From NCBI RefSeq assembly GCF_016906305.1, contig NZ_JADDOL010000012.1:57525-121524 (forward strand): a DNA stretch of 64,000 bases, given 5' to 3'. This DNA is from Alloalcanivorax marinus (GTDB taxonomy: Bacteria; Pseudomonadota; Gammaproteobacteria; Pseudomonadales; Alcanivoracaceae). The notes under the pieces were generated by a model. It had not been told where the DNA came from. It ran no database searches and worked only from the letters and a program-made list of their open reading frames with translations. This document shows, in pieces, positions 8,498 to 16,566 of this stretch (position 1 is its first letter; each line of letters begins with the position of its first letter). A program made the position numbers and the translations under genes.

Positions 8498-8847
8498 TAC
8501 TCCGTCAACTGCGCCACCTCACACTCCAGCACCCGCGCCCAGGCGCGCAGGGTTTCGATGTGGGGCTTGTTGCCGCGCTTCTCCGCCTGGGCTACGGCGC
8601 CCTGGGTGACGCCCAGCTGTTCGGCCAGGCGCGCCTGGGACAGGCCCCGGTATTTGCGCCACGCCGCCATCGGGCTCAGGTCTTTTTCGATCATCAGCGC
8701 CACCACGTCATGGGGAAGCGTGACGCGGCTGTCGGCATCCAGCAGCGCCTGATACTCCTCGAACGGCACCACCGCATACAAAGGGTTGCCCTGGTTATCC
8801 CGAATAATCTGCGCCTTGTCGGCGTCAGCCTTGGTATGTCCGCTCAT
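8497..8847 (-). CDS. Helix-turn-helix antitoxin of a type II toxin-antitoxin pair
   Basis: 116 residues. The C-terminal half holds an XRE/Cro-type helix-turn-helix (GLSQARLAEQLGVTQGAVAQ), which should bind the operon's own promoter. The N-terminal part (AQIIRDNQGNPLYAVVPFEEYQALLD) resembles the VVP-EEY segment of Phd/YefM-type antitoxins. It is encoded downstream of the toxin and overlaps it by 23 bases, the toxin-first order typical of HigBA-like systems. Its job is to neutralise the RelE-fold toxin and autoregulate. Confidence 0.88.
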   Translation of the reverse strand: MSGHTKADADKAQIIRDNQGNPLYAVVPFEEYQALLDADSRVTLPHDVVALMIEKDLSPMAAWRKYRGLSQARLAEQLGVTQGAVAQAEKRGNKPHIETLRAWARVLECEVAQLTE

Positions 8848-9091
8848 CTCGCTTTTTCACCTCTTGCACGGTGAGAATCCGCACACCGTCGTCCACATCG
8901 AACAGCACCCGATAACGGCCCACCCGAAGCCGGTAGCCCGCCCGGTGCCCGCGCAGGGCCCTGACACTGGCGGCCCGGGTCGGGCAACGGGCCAGCGCCT
9001 TGACCGCGTCAAGAATCGCCGTCCGTTGTTTCGGAGGCTGAATTCCTCGCAGCTGCTTCACCGCCGTTTTCGTCCATTCGATATCGTACAT
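8825..9091 (-). CDS. RelE/ParE family toxin
   Basis: 88-residue protein with the RelE/ParE fold signature: N-terminal YDIEWTKTAVKQLRGIQ, central RALRGHRAGYRLRVGRYRVLFDVDD and terminal ILTVQEVKKRDERTY. Members are ribosome-dependent mRNA interferases or gyrase inhibitors; the RLRVGRYRVLF strand with C-terminal basic residues favours RelE-like endonuclease activity, but this is inference. It is the first gene of a two-gene operon with its antitoxin, next to a tRNA flanked by repeats, a common place for such modules. Confidence 0.9.
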   Translation of the reverse strand: MYDIEWTKTAVKQLRGIQPPKQRTAILDAVKALARCPTRAASVRALRGHRAGYRLRVGRYRVLFDVDDGVRILTVQEVKKRDERTYQG

Positions 9092-9136
9092 ACGCCGTCC
9101 ATTGGCGAATTTCTAATTAATCGATGAATAATATTA

Positions 9137-9163
9137 GTTTTATAGGCTTTATGCTAATAAAAC
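9137..9163. promoter_or_regulatory. AT-rich inverted repeat upstream of the toxin gene
   Basis: GTTTTAT and ATAAAAC arms are separated by 13 bases in an AT-rich island, in contrast to the GC-rich surroundings. Position and composition suit the promoter-operator of the toxin-antitoxin operon. No match to a known operator was identified. Confidence 0.35.
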
Positions 9164-9202
9164 GCAAGCAGGAAAAGGGCAAAGAGAGGGTAAAGAGCAA
9201 GA

Positions 9203-9225
9203 GTGCCGCCCTGGGCGGGCGGCAC
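9203..9225 (-). terminator. Hairpin after the TonB receptor gene
   Basis: GTGCCGCCC and GGGCGGCAC form a 9-bp stem with a 5-base loop, about 30 bases past the receptor stop. The following minus-strand sequence is pyrimidine-rich but lacks a clean T-run. Confidence 0.55.
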
Positions 9226-9256
9226 CGGTGGAAGACTCAGGCGAGCAGCCGTGGCA

Positions 9257-11647
9257 TCAGAAATCCACCTCGTAGCCCAGGGTGTACACGCGCCCGCGAC
9301 CGGTGAAGTAGAAATCGTTGCTGGCCCGGCCGGCCTGGGAGTAGTAGCTCACGTAGTCCTTGTCGAACAGGTTCTCCACGCCGGCCTTGAGGCGGCCCAC
9401 CGGCAGACGCTGTACCAGGGAGGCGTCCACCAGGGTGTAGCCGTCGAAGTCCAGGTCCGGCTGGTCGAAGCCGCGGTCGAAGTAGTGGTTCAGCTGCACC
9501 AGGGAGCGCAGGCCGTCGTTCCAGCGTGCGCTCCAGCGGGCGCCGAGCCGGTTGGGCGCCAGGCTGATGCCGCTCAGGGTGGTGTCCACGGTGCCGTCGC
9601 CGTCGGTGTCGGATTTTCCCTTCTGATGGGTGTAGGTGAGCCCCAGTTGGTGGGCCTCGCTGGCGCGCCAGTCCAGGGACGCCTCCACGCCCTTGATCTC
9701 CACCTTCTCCCGGTTGACCACGTAGACGCCGTTCTCCTCGCTGAGCCGCTCGCCGTAATCGGAGTCGGATTCGAAGTAGCTGATCTCGAAGCGGGCCCGT
9801 TCGCCGGTGAAGCGCAGGCCGGCTTCCCGGTTGTCGGTGACCACCGGCTTCAGGGCCAGCAGGGTGTCCACGTCCTGGCCGGGCTGGTCGATGCCGCGCA
9901 GCACCCGGCCCACGTCCGGCATGCCGAAGCCTTCGGAGTAGTTGGCGAACAGCTGCACGTCGTCGGCCACCTTATAGGTGAGACCGAGGTTGTAGAGGGT
10001 TTCCTCGAAGTCCGGGTCGCCGCCGTCCACCCGCACGGCGCCGTTGGCGGCCACGGTGCGGTAATCATCGACGTTCAGTTTGGCGTATTCGTGGCGGGCG
10101 CCCCCGGAGAAGGCCAGCCGCTCGGTGGGGCGCAGATCCAGCTGCAGGAAGCCGGCGTAGTTGCGGTATTCGGTTTCCGGCACATAGACCCGGTCGGTAA
10201 GCACCAGGCTCTGGCGGGTTTCGTCGCTGAGCGCGTCGAAGCCGGCGGCCAGATCCAGATGGTCATCGAACAGGCCACGCCGCTTCAGGGTGAACTGGCT
10301 GCCCAGTTTCTCGGACTCGTTGCGGGTCTGGTCCAGCAGCGTGCCCACCGGCGCCAGGGCCGGGTCCTGGAAGGAGCCGGAGCGCAGCGCGCCGAACTGG
10401 CCCTCGAAGTCCTGGTGATAGATCTGGGCGTCGATCTGGTTGCCCAGCCAGTTGCCGTGGCTGTAGCTGGCGCGCAGGGTGGTGACCTTGTTGAACATGG
10501 GGTCGCCCTCGGCGCCGCCTTTGGTGGCGGTGGTGGGGATGCCGGCGTCCCGGTCGCCGGGCACCGCCCGGTAGTCATGGTTGCCTTCCAGCTCGAAGCG
10601 GTTGGCGCTGACCGTGATGTTCTGGTTGTCGTCCAGCCAGTAGCCGGCTTTCAGAAACAGGTCGTGGCTGGTGGAGTCCTGGATCTCGCCGGGGTAGGCG
10701 AAGCCGATGATGCGGTCACGGCCGTCGTAGAACAGGCCCCGCTCCTGGCGGCTGGCGGCGGCGACGATGTCCCAGCGTTCGGTCTGGCCGGTGAAGCGGT
10801 AGTCCAGCTTGTGGCCCAGGCCGTTGCTCTGCACGTCGTCGTCGGTGGTCAGGCTGACGCCCACGTGCTGCTGGAAGCCGGGCTGTTCCGGGCGACGGGT
10901 GACGAAGTTGATGATGCCGCCGGTGGCGCCCAGGCCGTACTCGGCGCTGGCCCCGTGGATCACCTCGATACTCTCGACCATGCTCAGGTCGATGGTGTAG
11001 CTGGCGCGGCCGCCGTTGCGTAGCGGGTTGGACTGCGGCACCCCGTCGATCAGAAATTGCGGCGTGCGGCCCCGGAAGGTCTCGCCGGTGTTGGACAGCT
11101 TCTGGCGGCTGGGCGAGTAGGAGGGGATCAGGTTGGCCAGCACCGCGCCCGGATCGTCGCTGATCGCCATCTGCTCCTCGATCTGCTGGCGGGAGATCAT
11201 GGTGATCTTGCGCGGCGATTTGCCGGCCACGGTATAGCTGCGGGCGGCGGACACCACCACGTCGTCCAGTTGGTGGGGGGCGGCGCTGGCGGCGCGGGCC
11301 TGGATCAGCCTCACCGTGAGGCGGCCGCCGTCGCGGGCCTCGGCCCGGTAATCCAGGCCGCTGCCGGCCAGCAGCGCGTCCAGGGCGGCGCGCACCGAAT
11401 AGCGCCCGCGCAGGGCCGGGCTCCGGCGGCCTTCCAGATCCGCGTCACCGATGATCAGGTCGATGCCGGCCTGCTCCGCGAAGCCCGGCAGGGCGGTGCG
11501 CAGGGGTTGGGCGGGCAGGTCATAGGTTCGCTCGGCCACGCTGGCCGGCGGCGTGGCCGGGGCCGGGCTCCGGGCCTGTACGGCGGGGGCAATGAGCACC
11601 AGGGCAAGCCAGGCGCCGCCCAGGCAGCGCGAAAAATTGCGGGGCAT
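9257..11647 (-). CDS. TonB-dependent receptor with signalling (STN) domain
   Basis: Outer-membrane iron-chelate receptor of 796 residues. A signal peptide ending near AVQA is followed by an STN domain (about residues 40-115, LPAQPLRTALPGFAEQAGID). A plug domain follows (DDVVVSAARSYTV to IEVIHGASAEYGLGATGG), then a beta-barrel ending in aromatic Phe. STN domains contact a FecR-type anti-sigma factor, and sigma and FecR genes lie directly upstream on the same strand, so this is a FecA/FpvA-like transducing receptor. Ligand unknown. A Fur-box-like site lies about 30 bases upstream of the ATG, implying iron-starvation control plus sigma-dependent autoinduction. Confidence 0.93.
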   Translation of the reverse strand: MPRNFSRCLGGAWLALVLIAPAVQARSPAPATPPASVAERTYDLPAQPLRTALPGFAEQAGIDLIIGDADLEGRRSPALRGRYSVRAALDALLAGSGLDYRAEARDGGRLTVRLIQARAASAAPHQLDDVVVSAARSYTVAGKSPRKITMISRQQIEEQMAISDDPGAVLANLIPSYSPSRQKLSNTGETFRGRTPQFLIDGVPQSNPLRNGGRASYTIDLSMVESIEVIHGASAEYGLGATGGIINFVTRRPEQPGFQQHVGVSLTTDDDVQSNGLGHKLDYRFTGQTERWDIVAAASRQERGLFYDGRDRIIGFAYPGEIQDSTSHDLFLKAGYWLDDNQNITVSANRFELEGNHDYRAVPGDRDAGIPTTATKGGAEGDPMFNKVTTLRASYSHGNWLGNQIDAQIYHQDFEGQFGALRSGSFQDPALAPVGTLLDQTRNESEKLGSQFTLKRRGLFDDHLDLAAGFDALSDETRQSLVLTDRVYVPETEYRNYAGFLQLDLRPTERLAFSGGARHEYAKLNVDDYRTVAANGAVRVDGGDPDFEETLYNLGLTYKVADDVQLFANYSEGFGMPDVGRVLRGIDQPGQDVDTLLALKPVVTDNREAGLRFTGERARFEISYFESDSDYGERLSEENGVYVVNREKVEIKGVEASLDWRASEAHQLGLTYTHQKGKSDTDGDGTVDTTLSGISLAPNRLGARWSARWNDGLRSLVQLNHYFDRGFDQPDLDFDGYTLVDASLVQRLPVGRLKAGVENLFDKDYVSYYSQAGRASNDFYFTGRGRVYTLGYEVDF

Positions 11648-11676
11648 AACCGTTCCATCCTTAGTCCGCGCAAGCG

Positions 11677-11695
11677 GACAATGAAAATGAGAAGC
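11677..11695. promoter_or_regulatory. Candidate Fur box before the receptor gene
   Basis: The 19 bases beginning GACAATGAAAATGAG match 13 of 19 positions of the classical GATAATGATAATCATTATC consensus by hand alignment. It sits about 30 bases upstream of the receptor start. Confidence 0.5.
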
Positions 11696-11785
11696 GTTGT
11701 GTTTGACGGCTATGACGTATGGGGCGGGAAAGCGAGTAAATTTTTCCGTCAGGGCCCGGTCCGGCCGGGTTGAGTGAGGGCGGGT

Positions 11786-12724
11786 TCAGTAGAGCAGCGT
11801 CAGTCCGGGCACTTCCAGGGTGCGCAGGCCCAGGCCGTTGGCCAGGGCCGGTACGCCCTGGTCCAGGCTGTCCAGGTGCAGCACGGCGCGCACCGGCGCG
11901 CCGGCGCGGGCGCGGTCGAGCAGCACCACCGGCCGCTCGCGGAAGGTGTTGATGCGGCTCAGCGCCTGGTCCAGCGGGACCGCGTCGAACACCAGCACGC
12001 CGCGGGCCCAGCCGGCGGCGCGGGCCGGGTCCAGGGTCAGCGGGCGGATCCCCGCCCGGTCGCTGAGGCGGGCGCTGTCGCCACTGGCCAGCAGCCGCTG
12101 GCGGCCGTCCGCCAGACGCGCCAGCACCCGGTGCTCCAGCACGCCCACGTGCTGCTCGTCCGCGCTCAGACGCCGTACCCAGAATTGCGTGCCGCGGGCG
12201 GTCAGGCGGGCGTCGCCGGCGCGCACCGTGAACGGCCGTGGCTCCGTCCCGGTCACCGGCGCCGGCCGGAACAGCGCCTCCCCGCGCAGCAAGGTCACGG
12301 TGCGGGTGCGGTCGTCGTAATCAAGACGCAGGGCCGAGTGGCCGGCCAGGGTGACGCGGCTGCCGTCGCTCAGGGTCAGGGTCTCCACCGCCGCGCCGGT
12401 GACCCGGTCCGCCCGAATCTGCCACCACCAGTGCGGTCCGCGCCAGACCAGCACCGCCAGCAGCACGCAGGCGGCGGCCAGCCACGGCGTCACCCGGCGC
12501 CGGGCCGGGGCCGGCCTGGCGGTTCGATGGCGGGACGGGCGATGCGCCAGCTCGCCGGCCAGGGCCCATTGCATTTCCACCGCCGCCAGCGCTTCGCCGT
12601 GGGCCGGGTCGCGGGCCAGCCAGCGCTCCAGGGCGCGCTCCTCGGCGTCGCTCAGCGGACCGTCCTGGCTACGCAGCCACCACTGCACGGCGTCGGCATG
12701 TCGGGAAGAAAAGGACAGTCTCAT
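11786..12724 (-). CDS. FecR family anti-sigma/sigma regulator
   Basis: 312-residue single-pass inner-membrane regulator. The N-terminal cytoplasmic part (DAVQWWLRSQDGPLSDAEERALERWL) is the sigma-interacting domain, followed by a basic stretch and one membrane segment near residues 80-98 (TPWLAAACVLLAVLVW). The periplasmic FecR domain follows (LTLSDGSRVTLAGHSALRLDYDD, LRGEALF, VRAGDARLTARGTQFWVR), then a C-terminal STN-like segment that meets the receptor. It transmits the receptor signal to the sigma factor encoded 21 bases upstream. The order sigma, FecR, receptor is the standard fecI-fecR-fecA-type layout. Confidence 0.92.
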   Translation of the reverse strand: MRLSFSSRHADAVQWWLRSQDGPLSDAEERALERWLARDPAHGEALAAVEMQWALAGELAHRPSRHRTARPAPARRRVTPWLAAACVLLAVLVWRGPHWWWQIRADRVTGAAVETLTLSDGSRVTLAGHSALRLDYDDRTRTVTLLRGEALFRPAPVTGTEPRPFTVRAGDARLTARGTQFWVRRLSADEQHVGVLEHRVLARLADGRQRLLASGDSARLSDRAGIRPLTLDPARAAGWARGVLVFDAVPLDQALSRINTFRERPVVLLDRARAGAPVRAVLHLDSLDQGVPALANGLGLRTLEVPGLTLLY

Positions 12725-12745
12725 GGGCGGCGTTCCGTGCGGAGG

Positions 12746-13255
12746 TCAGTCATCGTCGGTGTGGGTCTGGTCGAGAATATAGCGCATCGCCAGGGCCAGA
12801 TGTTTCTGCACCGAGCTCACCGACAGGCGCAGGGCGCGGGCCGCTTCGGGATAGGTGTGGCCTTCCACCCGGCACAACTGAAACACGCGCCGCGAGCGGG
12901 CCGGAAGCCGGGCCAGCGCGGCCTGGATGTCGTCCACCTTGCGCTGTGTTTCGTAGAGCACGTCCGGGCCGGCGCGGTCGTCGAGCAGGCTGTCCATCTC
13001 GTCCGGCGCCAGGGTGCCGGTCCGCCAGGTCTCGTGGCGCCGGCGGTGGTCGGTGAGCAGGTGGCCGGCCAGGGTGTAGAGATAGGGCAGGGGCCGCTCG
13101 ATGGGCGCGTCGCCGTCGCGGGCCAGCAGTCGGGTGAAGCACTCCTGGGTCAGATCCGCCGCCAGCTCGGTGTCGCCGGTGCGCAGCCAGAGATAGCGCT
13201 GGATTTTGCGGGTGTACTCCGCGTACAGAGCCGGCGTCGGCGGTTGCGAGGTCAT
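12746..13255 (-). CDS. ECF sigma factor, FecI-like
   Basis: 169-residue extracytoplasmic-function sigma factor. Region 2 is visible as YLWLRTGDTELAADLTQECFTRLL and PYLYTLAGHLLTDHRRR. Region 4 is ALARLPARSRRVFQLCRVEGHTYPEAARALRLSVSSVQKHLALAMRYI, with the helix-turn-helix that reads the -35 element. It should direct transcription of the downstream receptor gene when the FecR protein is stimulated. A Fur-box-like element lies 31-45 bases upstream of the ATG. Confidence 0.93.
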   Translation of the reverse strand: MTSQPPTPALYAEYTRKIQRYLWLRTGDTELAADLTQECFTRLLARDGDAPIERPLPYLYTLAGHLLTDHRRRHETWRTGTLAPDEMDSLLDDRAGPDVLYETQRKVDDIQAALARLPARSRRVFQLCRVEGHTYPEAARALRLSVSSVQKHLALAMRYILDQTHTDDD

Positions 13256-13285
13256 GGGCGGCCATGCGGGAAAACGAGCCGCAAT

Positions 13286-13300
13286 TGTTATTGATTCTTA
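13286..13300. promoter_or_regulatory. Candidate Fur box before the sigma factor gene
   Basis: TGTTATTGATTCTTA matches 10 of 14 defined positions of the 7-1-7 Fur motif TGATAAT-N-ATTATCA. The site is in a sharply AT-rich patch that also overlaps the end of the FNT gene. Its position just upstream of an iron-starvation sigma gene makes Fur control likely; the match itself is only moderate. Confidence 0.5.
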
Positions 13301-14268
13301 TTTTTATGTCCAGGTGCGTGCTTGCGGGCAAAGCCCCAGGCGCCCCGGCGGCCCTGGCGCTGGATGTCCATGTCGTTGCGGATCTGCGCATGGCTGATCA
13401 GCGCGAAGATAAAGGTGCCGCCGGCGATATTGCCGGCCAGGGTGGGCAGGCCGAAGCGCAGGAAAAAGTCCGCCCAGCCGGTTTCGCCGGCGAACACCAG
13501 ATAAAGGATCTCGCTGGCGCCGACGATGATGTGCGGAAATTCACCGATGGCCACCGCGTAGGTCATGATCAGGATCACCCAGGCCTTGGCCTGGTCGGCG
13601 GAGGGCATCACCCACACCATGGTGGCGATCAGCCAGCCGGCGACGATGCCCTTGGAGAACATTTCGAAGGGGCCGTTCTCCATCACCTTGTGGCCCAGTG
13701 ACACGAACGATTCGGCCACCGCCGGCGAGAACATGGGCAGGTGCAGAAAGGTGAACGCGGCCAGCCCGGCGCCGACGATGTTGCCGGCCAGCACCACGCC
13801 CCACAGGCGCATCAGCCGGCCCAGATTGCCGGCGGTGGGGTGGCTCATGAACGGCAGCACGGCGGTCACCGTGTTTTCGGTGAACAGTTGCTGGCGGGCC
13901 AGGATCACGATCAAAAAGCCGAAGGTATAGCCGATGCTGCCCACCAGAAAGCCGGCGTCGCTGTCCGGCAGGTGCGCGTCCAGCAGGCCACGGGCCATGA
14001 ACGAGGCGCTCATGGAAATGCCCGCGGCCACCGCCGACCACAGCAGCGCCATGGCGTCGCGCTCCAGCTCCTTTTCGCCGGACACCCGCAGCCGTTCGTG
14101 CACCGCCGCCGCCTTGGAGGGCAGGTAGCGTTCCTGCTTGTCGTCTTCCTCCTCGTCGTCGTGGTCGCCGTCCCGGGCCGCGTCGCGGCGTTCCCGTTTC
14201 ACCGCGTCTTCCCAGGGGGTGCTGTCTTCGTCGTGGTGTTCAGGGTCTGAGGGTTGGTCGCGGTTCAA
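13288..14268 (-). CDS. Formate/nitrite transporter family protein (YfdC-like)
   Basis: 326 residues. The first 75 are hydrophilic and very acidic (a run of Asp/Glu near residues 35-45). A membrane domain with about six helices follows, carrying FNT-family features: GISMSASFMARGLLDAHL, the internal repeat around GNIVGAGLAAFTFLHLPM, and GEFPHIIVGASEILYLVFAG. Members form pentameric channels for formate, nitrite or hydrosulfide; YfdC-like members with long acidic N-termini are functionally uncharacterised. It is unrelated to the iron genes beside it. Confidence 0.88.
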   Translation of the reverse strand: MNRDQPSDPEHHDEDSTPWEDAVKRERRDAARDGDHDDEEEDDKQERYLPSKAAAVHERLRVSGEKELERDAMALLWSAVAAGISMSASFMARGLLDAHLPDSDAGFLVGSIGYTFGFLIVILARQQLFTENTVTAVLPFMSHPTAGNLGRLMRLWGVVLAGNIVGAGLAAFTFLHLPMFSPAVAESFVSLGHKVMENGPFEMFSKGIVAGWLIATMVWVMPSADQAKAWVILIMTYAVAIGEFPHIIVGASEILYLVFAGETGWADFFLRFGLPTLAGNIAGGTFIFALISHAQIRNDMDIQRQGRRGAWGFARKHAPGHKNKNQ

Positions 14269-14365
14269 GCTGGCCTCCCGGCGGCGGTGGCGACCGGGCG
14301 GCGCCCGATTCCGTCCTCCGACTATAAACCGGACGCCCGGGGGCGATCATAAAAGGCAGGTAAAA

Positions 14366-15457
14366 TCATGCGCCGTGCAGCACCAGGCCGATCCCCGTCG
14401 CATAGAGCAGCAGCACGGCGGCGCTTTCGAAGCCGATGCCACCGGGCCCCTGCTCCTCGCGACGGATCATGCCCATCAGCAGGGCGCCGGTCATCAGCAC
14501 CGACAGCGCCACCCACAGCAGCAGGTCGTCGCCCATGCGCGCATAGATGCTGCCCTCCCGGTAGGCGATGTCGGACGCGGCCGTGAACAGCGTATCGAAG
14601 GCGTTGCCGCCGATGATGCCGCCCACCGCCAGGGTCAGTGCCCCCCGGCGCACCGCCGCCACCGAGGTCACCAGTTCCGGCAGCGAGGTCACCGTGGCGG
14701 TGAGCAGCAGGCCCACGGTGGTCTGCGCCAGGCCGGTCTGGTCGGCGAGGGCGGCGGCGGCGTTTTCCAGGGCCCAGCCGGACAGGCCGAGCAGGGCGCC
14801 CAGGGCGAGGAACAGCAGCACCAGTTTGCCCAGTGACAGGCGCAGGTTCTCTTCGTCGGGCACGTCTTCCCGGGTTTCGCGGGTGCGCGCCGGCCGCCAC
14901 ATGGGCTGAAGGCGGGCGTGGCGGATCAGGCGCAGGCCGTAACCGTACACCGCCAGCAGCACCAGAGTGGCCGGGTGCACGCCCCACACCGTGACCGGCG
15001 GCGAATAGGTGCCCACCAGGATCACCGCCATCAGGGTTACCAGCAGGGCACCCTGCATCAGGTTGGCGGCGGAGGCGGCGGCGTGTTCCAGGTTGGCGCG
15101 GCGGTAGAACAGGTCCGCCACCGCCAGGAAGGCGGTCTGCACGGCGATGCCGCCGAGGGCGTTGCTCAGCGCCAGGTCCGCGTTGCCTTTCAGGGCAGCG
15201 GTCACCGACAGCACGCTGCCGGAGAGGGAGGTGGTGGCGCCCAGCAGCACCGCGCCGGCCAGTGCCTCGCCCAGACGGGTGCGGTCCGCCAGCTCGTCCA
15301 CCACGCCGGTGATTTTCACGCCGGCGGTGGCGATGACCACCACGCACAGGGCGAACAGGGCCAGACTCAGGCCCAGGGACTGCTGCAGGAACTCGATGGA
15401 TACCTCCCGTCCGGGTTGCGCGAACGGCCAGTCTACCGGGCCGGGCGGGGGCAACAA
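14366..15457 (-). CDS. Sodium/calcium exchanger-type (CaCA) membrane protein
   Basis: About 343-363 residues, hydrophobic, with two alpha-repeats of the CaCA antiporter family. The second repeat is canonical (TATVTSLPELVTSVAAV followed by GGIIGGNAFDTLF). The first is altered (LLGATTSLSGSVLSV) and lacks the usual Pro-Glu pair, so one of the two acidic cation-binding residues seems to be missing. The listed start is a TTG without a ribosome site. A strong GGGAGGT site lies 60 bases inside, followed five bases later by ATC in frame at 15397, so the true start may be a rare ATC. Transport function should be treated with caution. Confidence 0.78.
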   Translation of the reverse strand: MLPPPGPVDWPFAQPGREVSIEFLQQSLGLSLALFALCVVVIATAGVKITGVVDELADRTRLGEALAGAVLLGATTSLSGSVLSVTAALKGNADLALSNALGGIAVQTAFLAVADLFYRRANLEHAAASAANLMQGALLVTLMAVILVGTYSPPVTVWGVHPATLVLLAVYGYGLRLIRHARLQPMWRPARTRETREDVPDEENLRLSLGKLVLLFLALGALLGLSGWALENAAAALADQTGLAQTTVGLLLTATVTSLPELVTSVAAVRRGALTLAVGGIIGGNAFDTLFTAASDIAYREGSIYARMGDDLLLWVALSVLMTGALLMGMIRREEQGPGGIGFESAAVLLLYATGIGLVLHGA

Positions 15458-15567
15458 GTACAGCGGGTTTACACTTTTTCTACACGCCTTCTACACGCTT
15501 TCCACAGTTTCGCCGGCCGCCGCTCGGCATTATGAACAGCAATTAATTTTATGGAGTGGGACGGGAT

Positions 15568-16539
15568 ATGCCCTCGGTAAAGCTGTGTTGTCTGGTGGGA
15601 GCCGCGATCGGGGCCGGGCTGGCGGTATTGACCTCGCCGGTGGCCCATGCCGACGGCGAACGGGCCGACCCGCGCGGCTGGAACGCCTCCGCCATGGGCG
15701 TGTATGTGTTCGAGGACCAGGATCGCAACGACGTGGACTACGGCACCGGGCTGCGCTTCGGTCTGGGCCGCCAGATCGGTGAGCACTGGGACCTGGAGTG
15801 GCAGGGCTTCGGCCATTCACTGGAGCGCGACCGGGCCTCGGGCCAGCACTGGCAGTACGGGTTGGGCGCCGACGCCCTGCGCTACCTGTACCGCGAAGGC
15901 CCCTCTCCCTATCTGCTGGTGGGCGGTGGCGGCATTTATACCGACTCCAACCGAGGCACCGACACCAATGCTTTTCTGAACGCCGGCGCCGGTCTGCATT
16001 TCCGGGACGTGTGGGGCAGCATGGGGCTGCGCATGGAACTGCGCTATGTGCTCGACTTTTCCGACGACGGCAGCGGCAACGAACCCTTCAACGACGTGCG
16101 CGCCCTGGTGGGTCTGACCTTCCCGTTGTTCGGCGGCGGCGATTACGAAACGCGCATCATCGAGCGCGAACGGGTGGTGGTGAAGCCGGTGCCGATGGCG
16201 CCGCCGGAAGTGCTGCACGGGGTCAACTTCGAGTTCGATTCGGCCCGCCTGACCCCCAACGCCAAGACCGTGCTGCGGGAAGTGGCGGAGCGGCTGCAGG
16301 CCTACCCGAACAGTGAAGTGGAGATCGGCGGCCACACCGACTCCACCGGGTCGGCGAGCTACAACCAGGCCTTGTCCGAACGGCGCGCCGCCTCGGTGCG
16401 TGATTTTCTGATCGACCAGGGCGTGGACCCGGGCCGCCTCACGGCGGTGGGCTACGGCGCCAGCCGGCCGGTGGACGATAACGGCACCGAGCAGGGCCGG
16501 GAGCGTAACCGCCGCATCGAAATGCGGCGGATGAACTGA
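15568..16539 (+). CDS. OmpA family outer-membrane protein
   Basis: 323 residues. A signal peptide (cleavage near VAHADG) precedes an eight-strand-like beta-barrel region (about residues 30-190; alternating segments such as LRFGLGRQIGEHWDLEWQGFG). A C-terminal OmpA-like peptidoglycan-binding domain follows (NFEFDSARLTPNAKTVLREV, EIGGHTDSTGSASYN, LSERRAASVRDFL, GYGASRP, RERNRRIEMRR). The ATG at 15568 was preferred over a GTG four codons earlier because it gives a clean signal peptide. It should anchor the outer membrane to the cell wall; the barrel may also act as a porin. Confidence 0.92.
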   Translation: MPSVKLCCLVGAAIGAGLAVLTSPVAHADGERADPRGWNASAMGVYVFEDQDRNDVDYGTGLRFGLGRQIGEHWDLEWQGFGHSLERDRASGQHWQYGLGADALRYLYREGPSPYLLVGGGGIYTDSNRGTDTNAFLNAGAGLHFRDVWGSMGLRMELRYVLDFSDDGSGNEPFNDVRALVGLTFPLFGGGDYETRIIERERVVVKPVPMAPPEVLHGVNFEFDSARLTPNAKTVLREVAERLQAYPNSEVEIGGHTDSTGSASYNQALSERRAASVRDFLIDQGVDPGRLTAVGYGASRPVDDNGTEQGRERNRRIEMRRMN

Positions 16540-16566
16540 CGCGGATAAGACGCGACGGCGTCCGGC

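Noticed and set aside
9203..9225. Attachment site or inverted terminal repeat
   Set aside because: It is a single hairpin just after a gene and has no partner at the other side of the receptor module.
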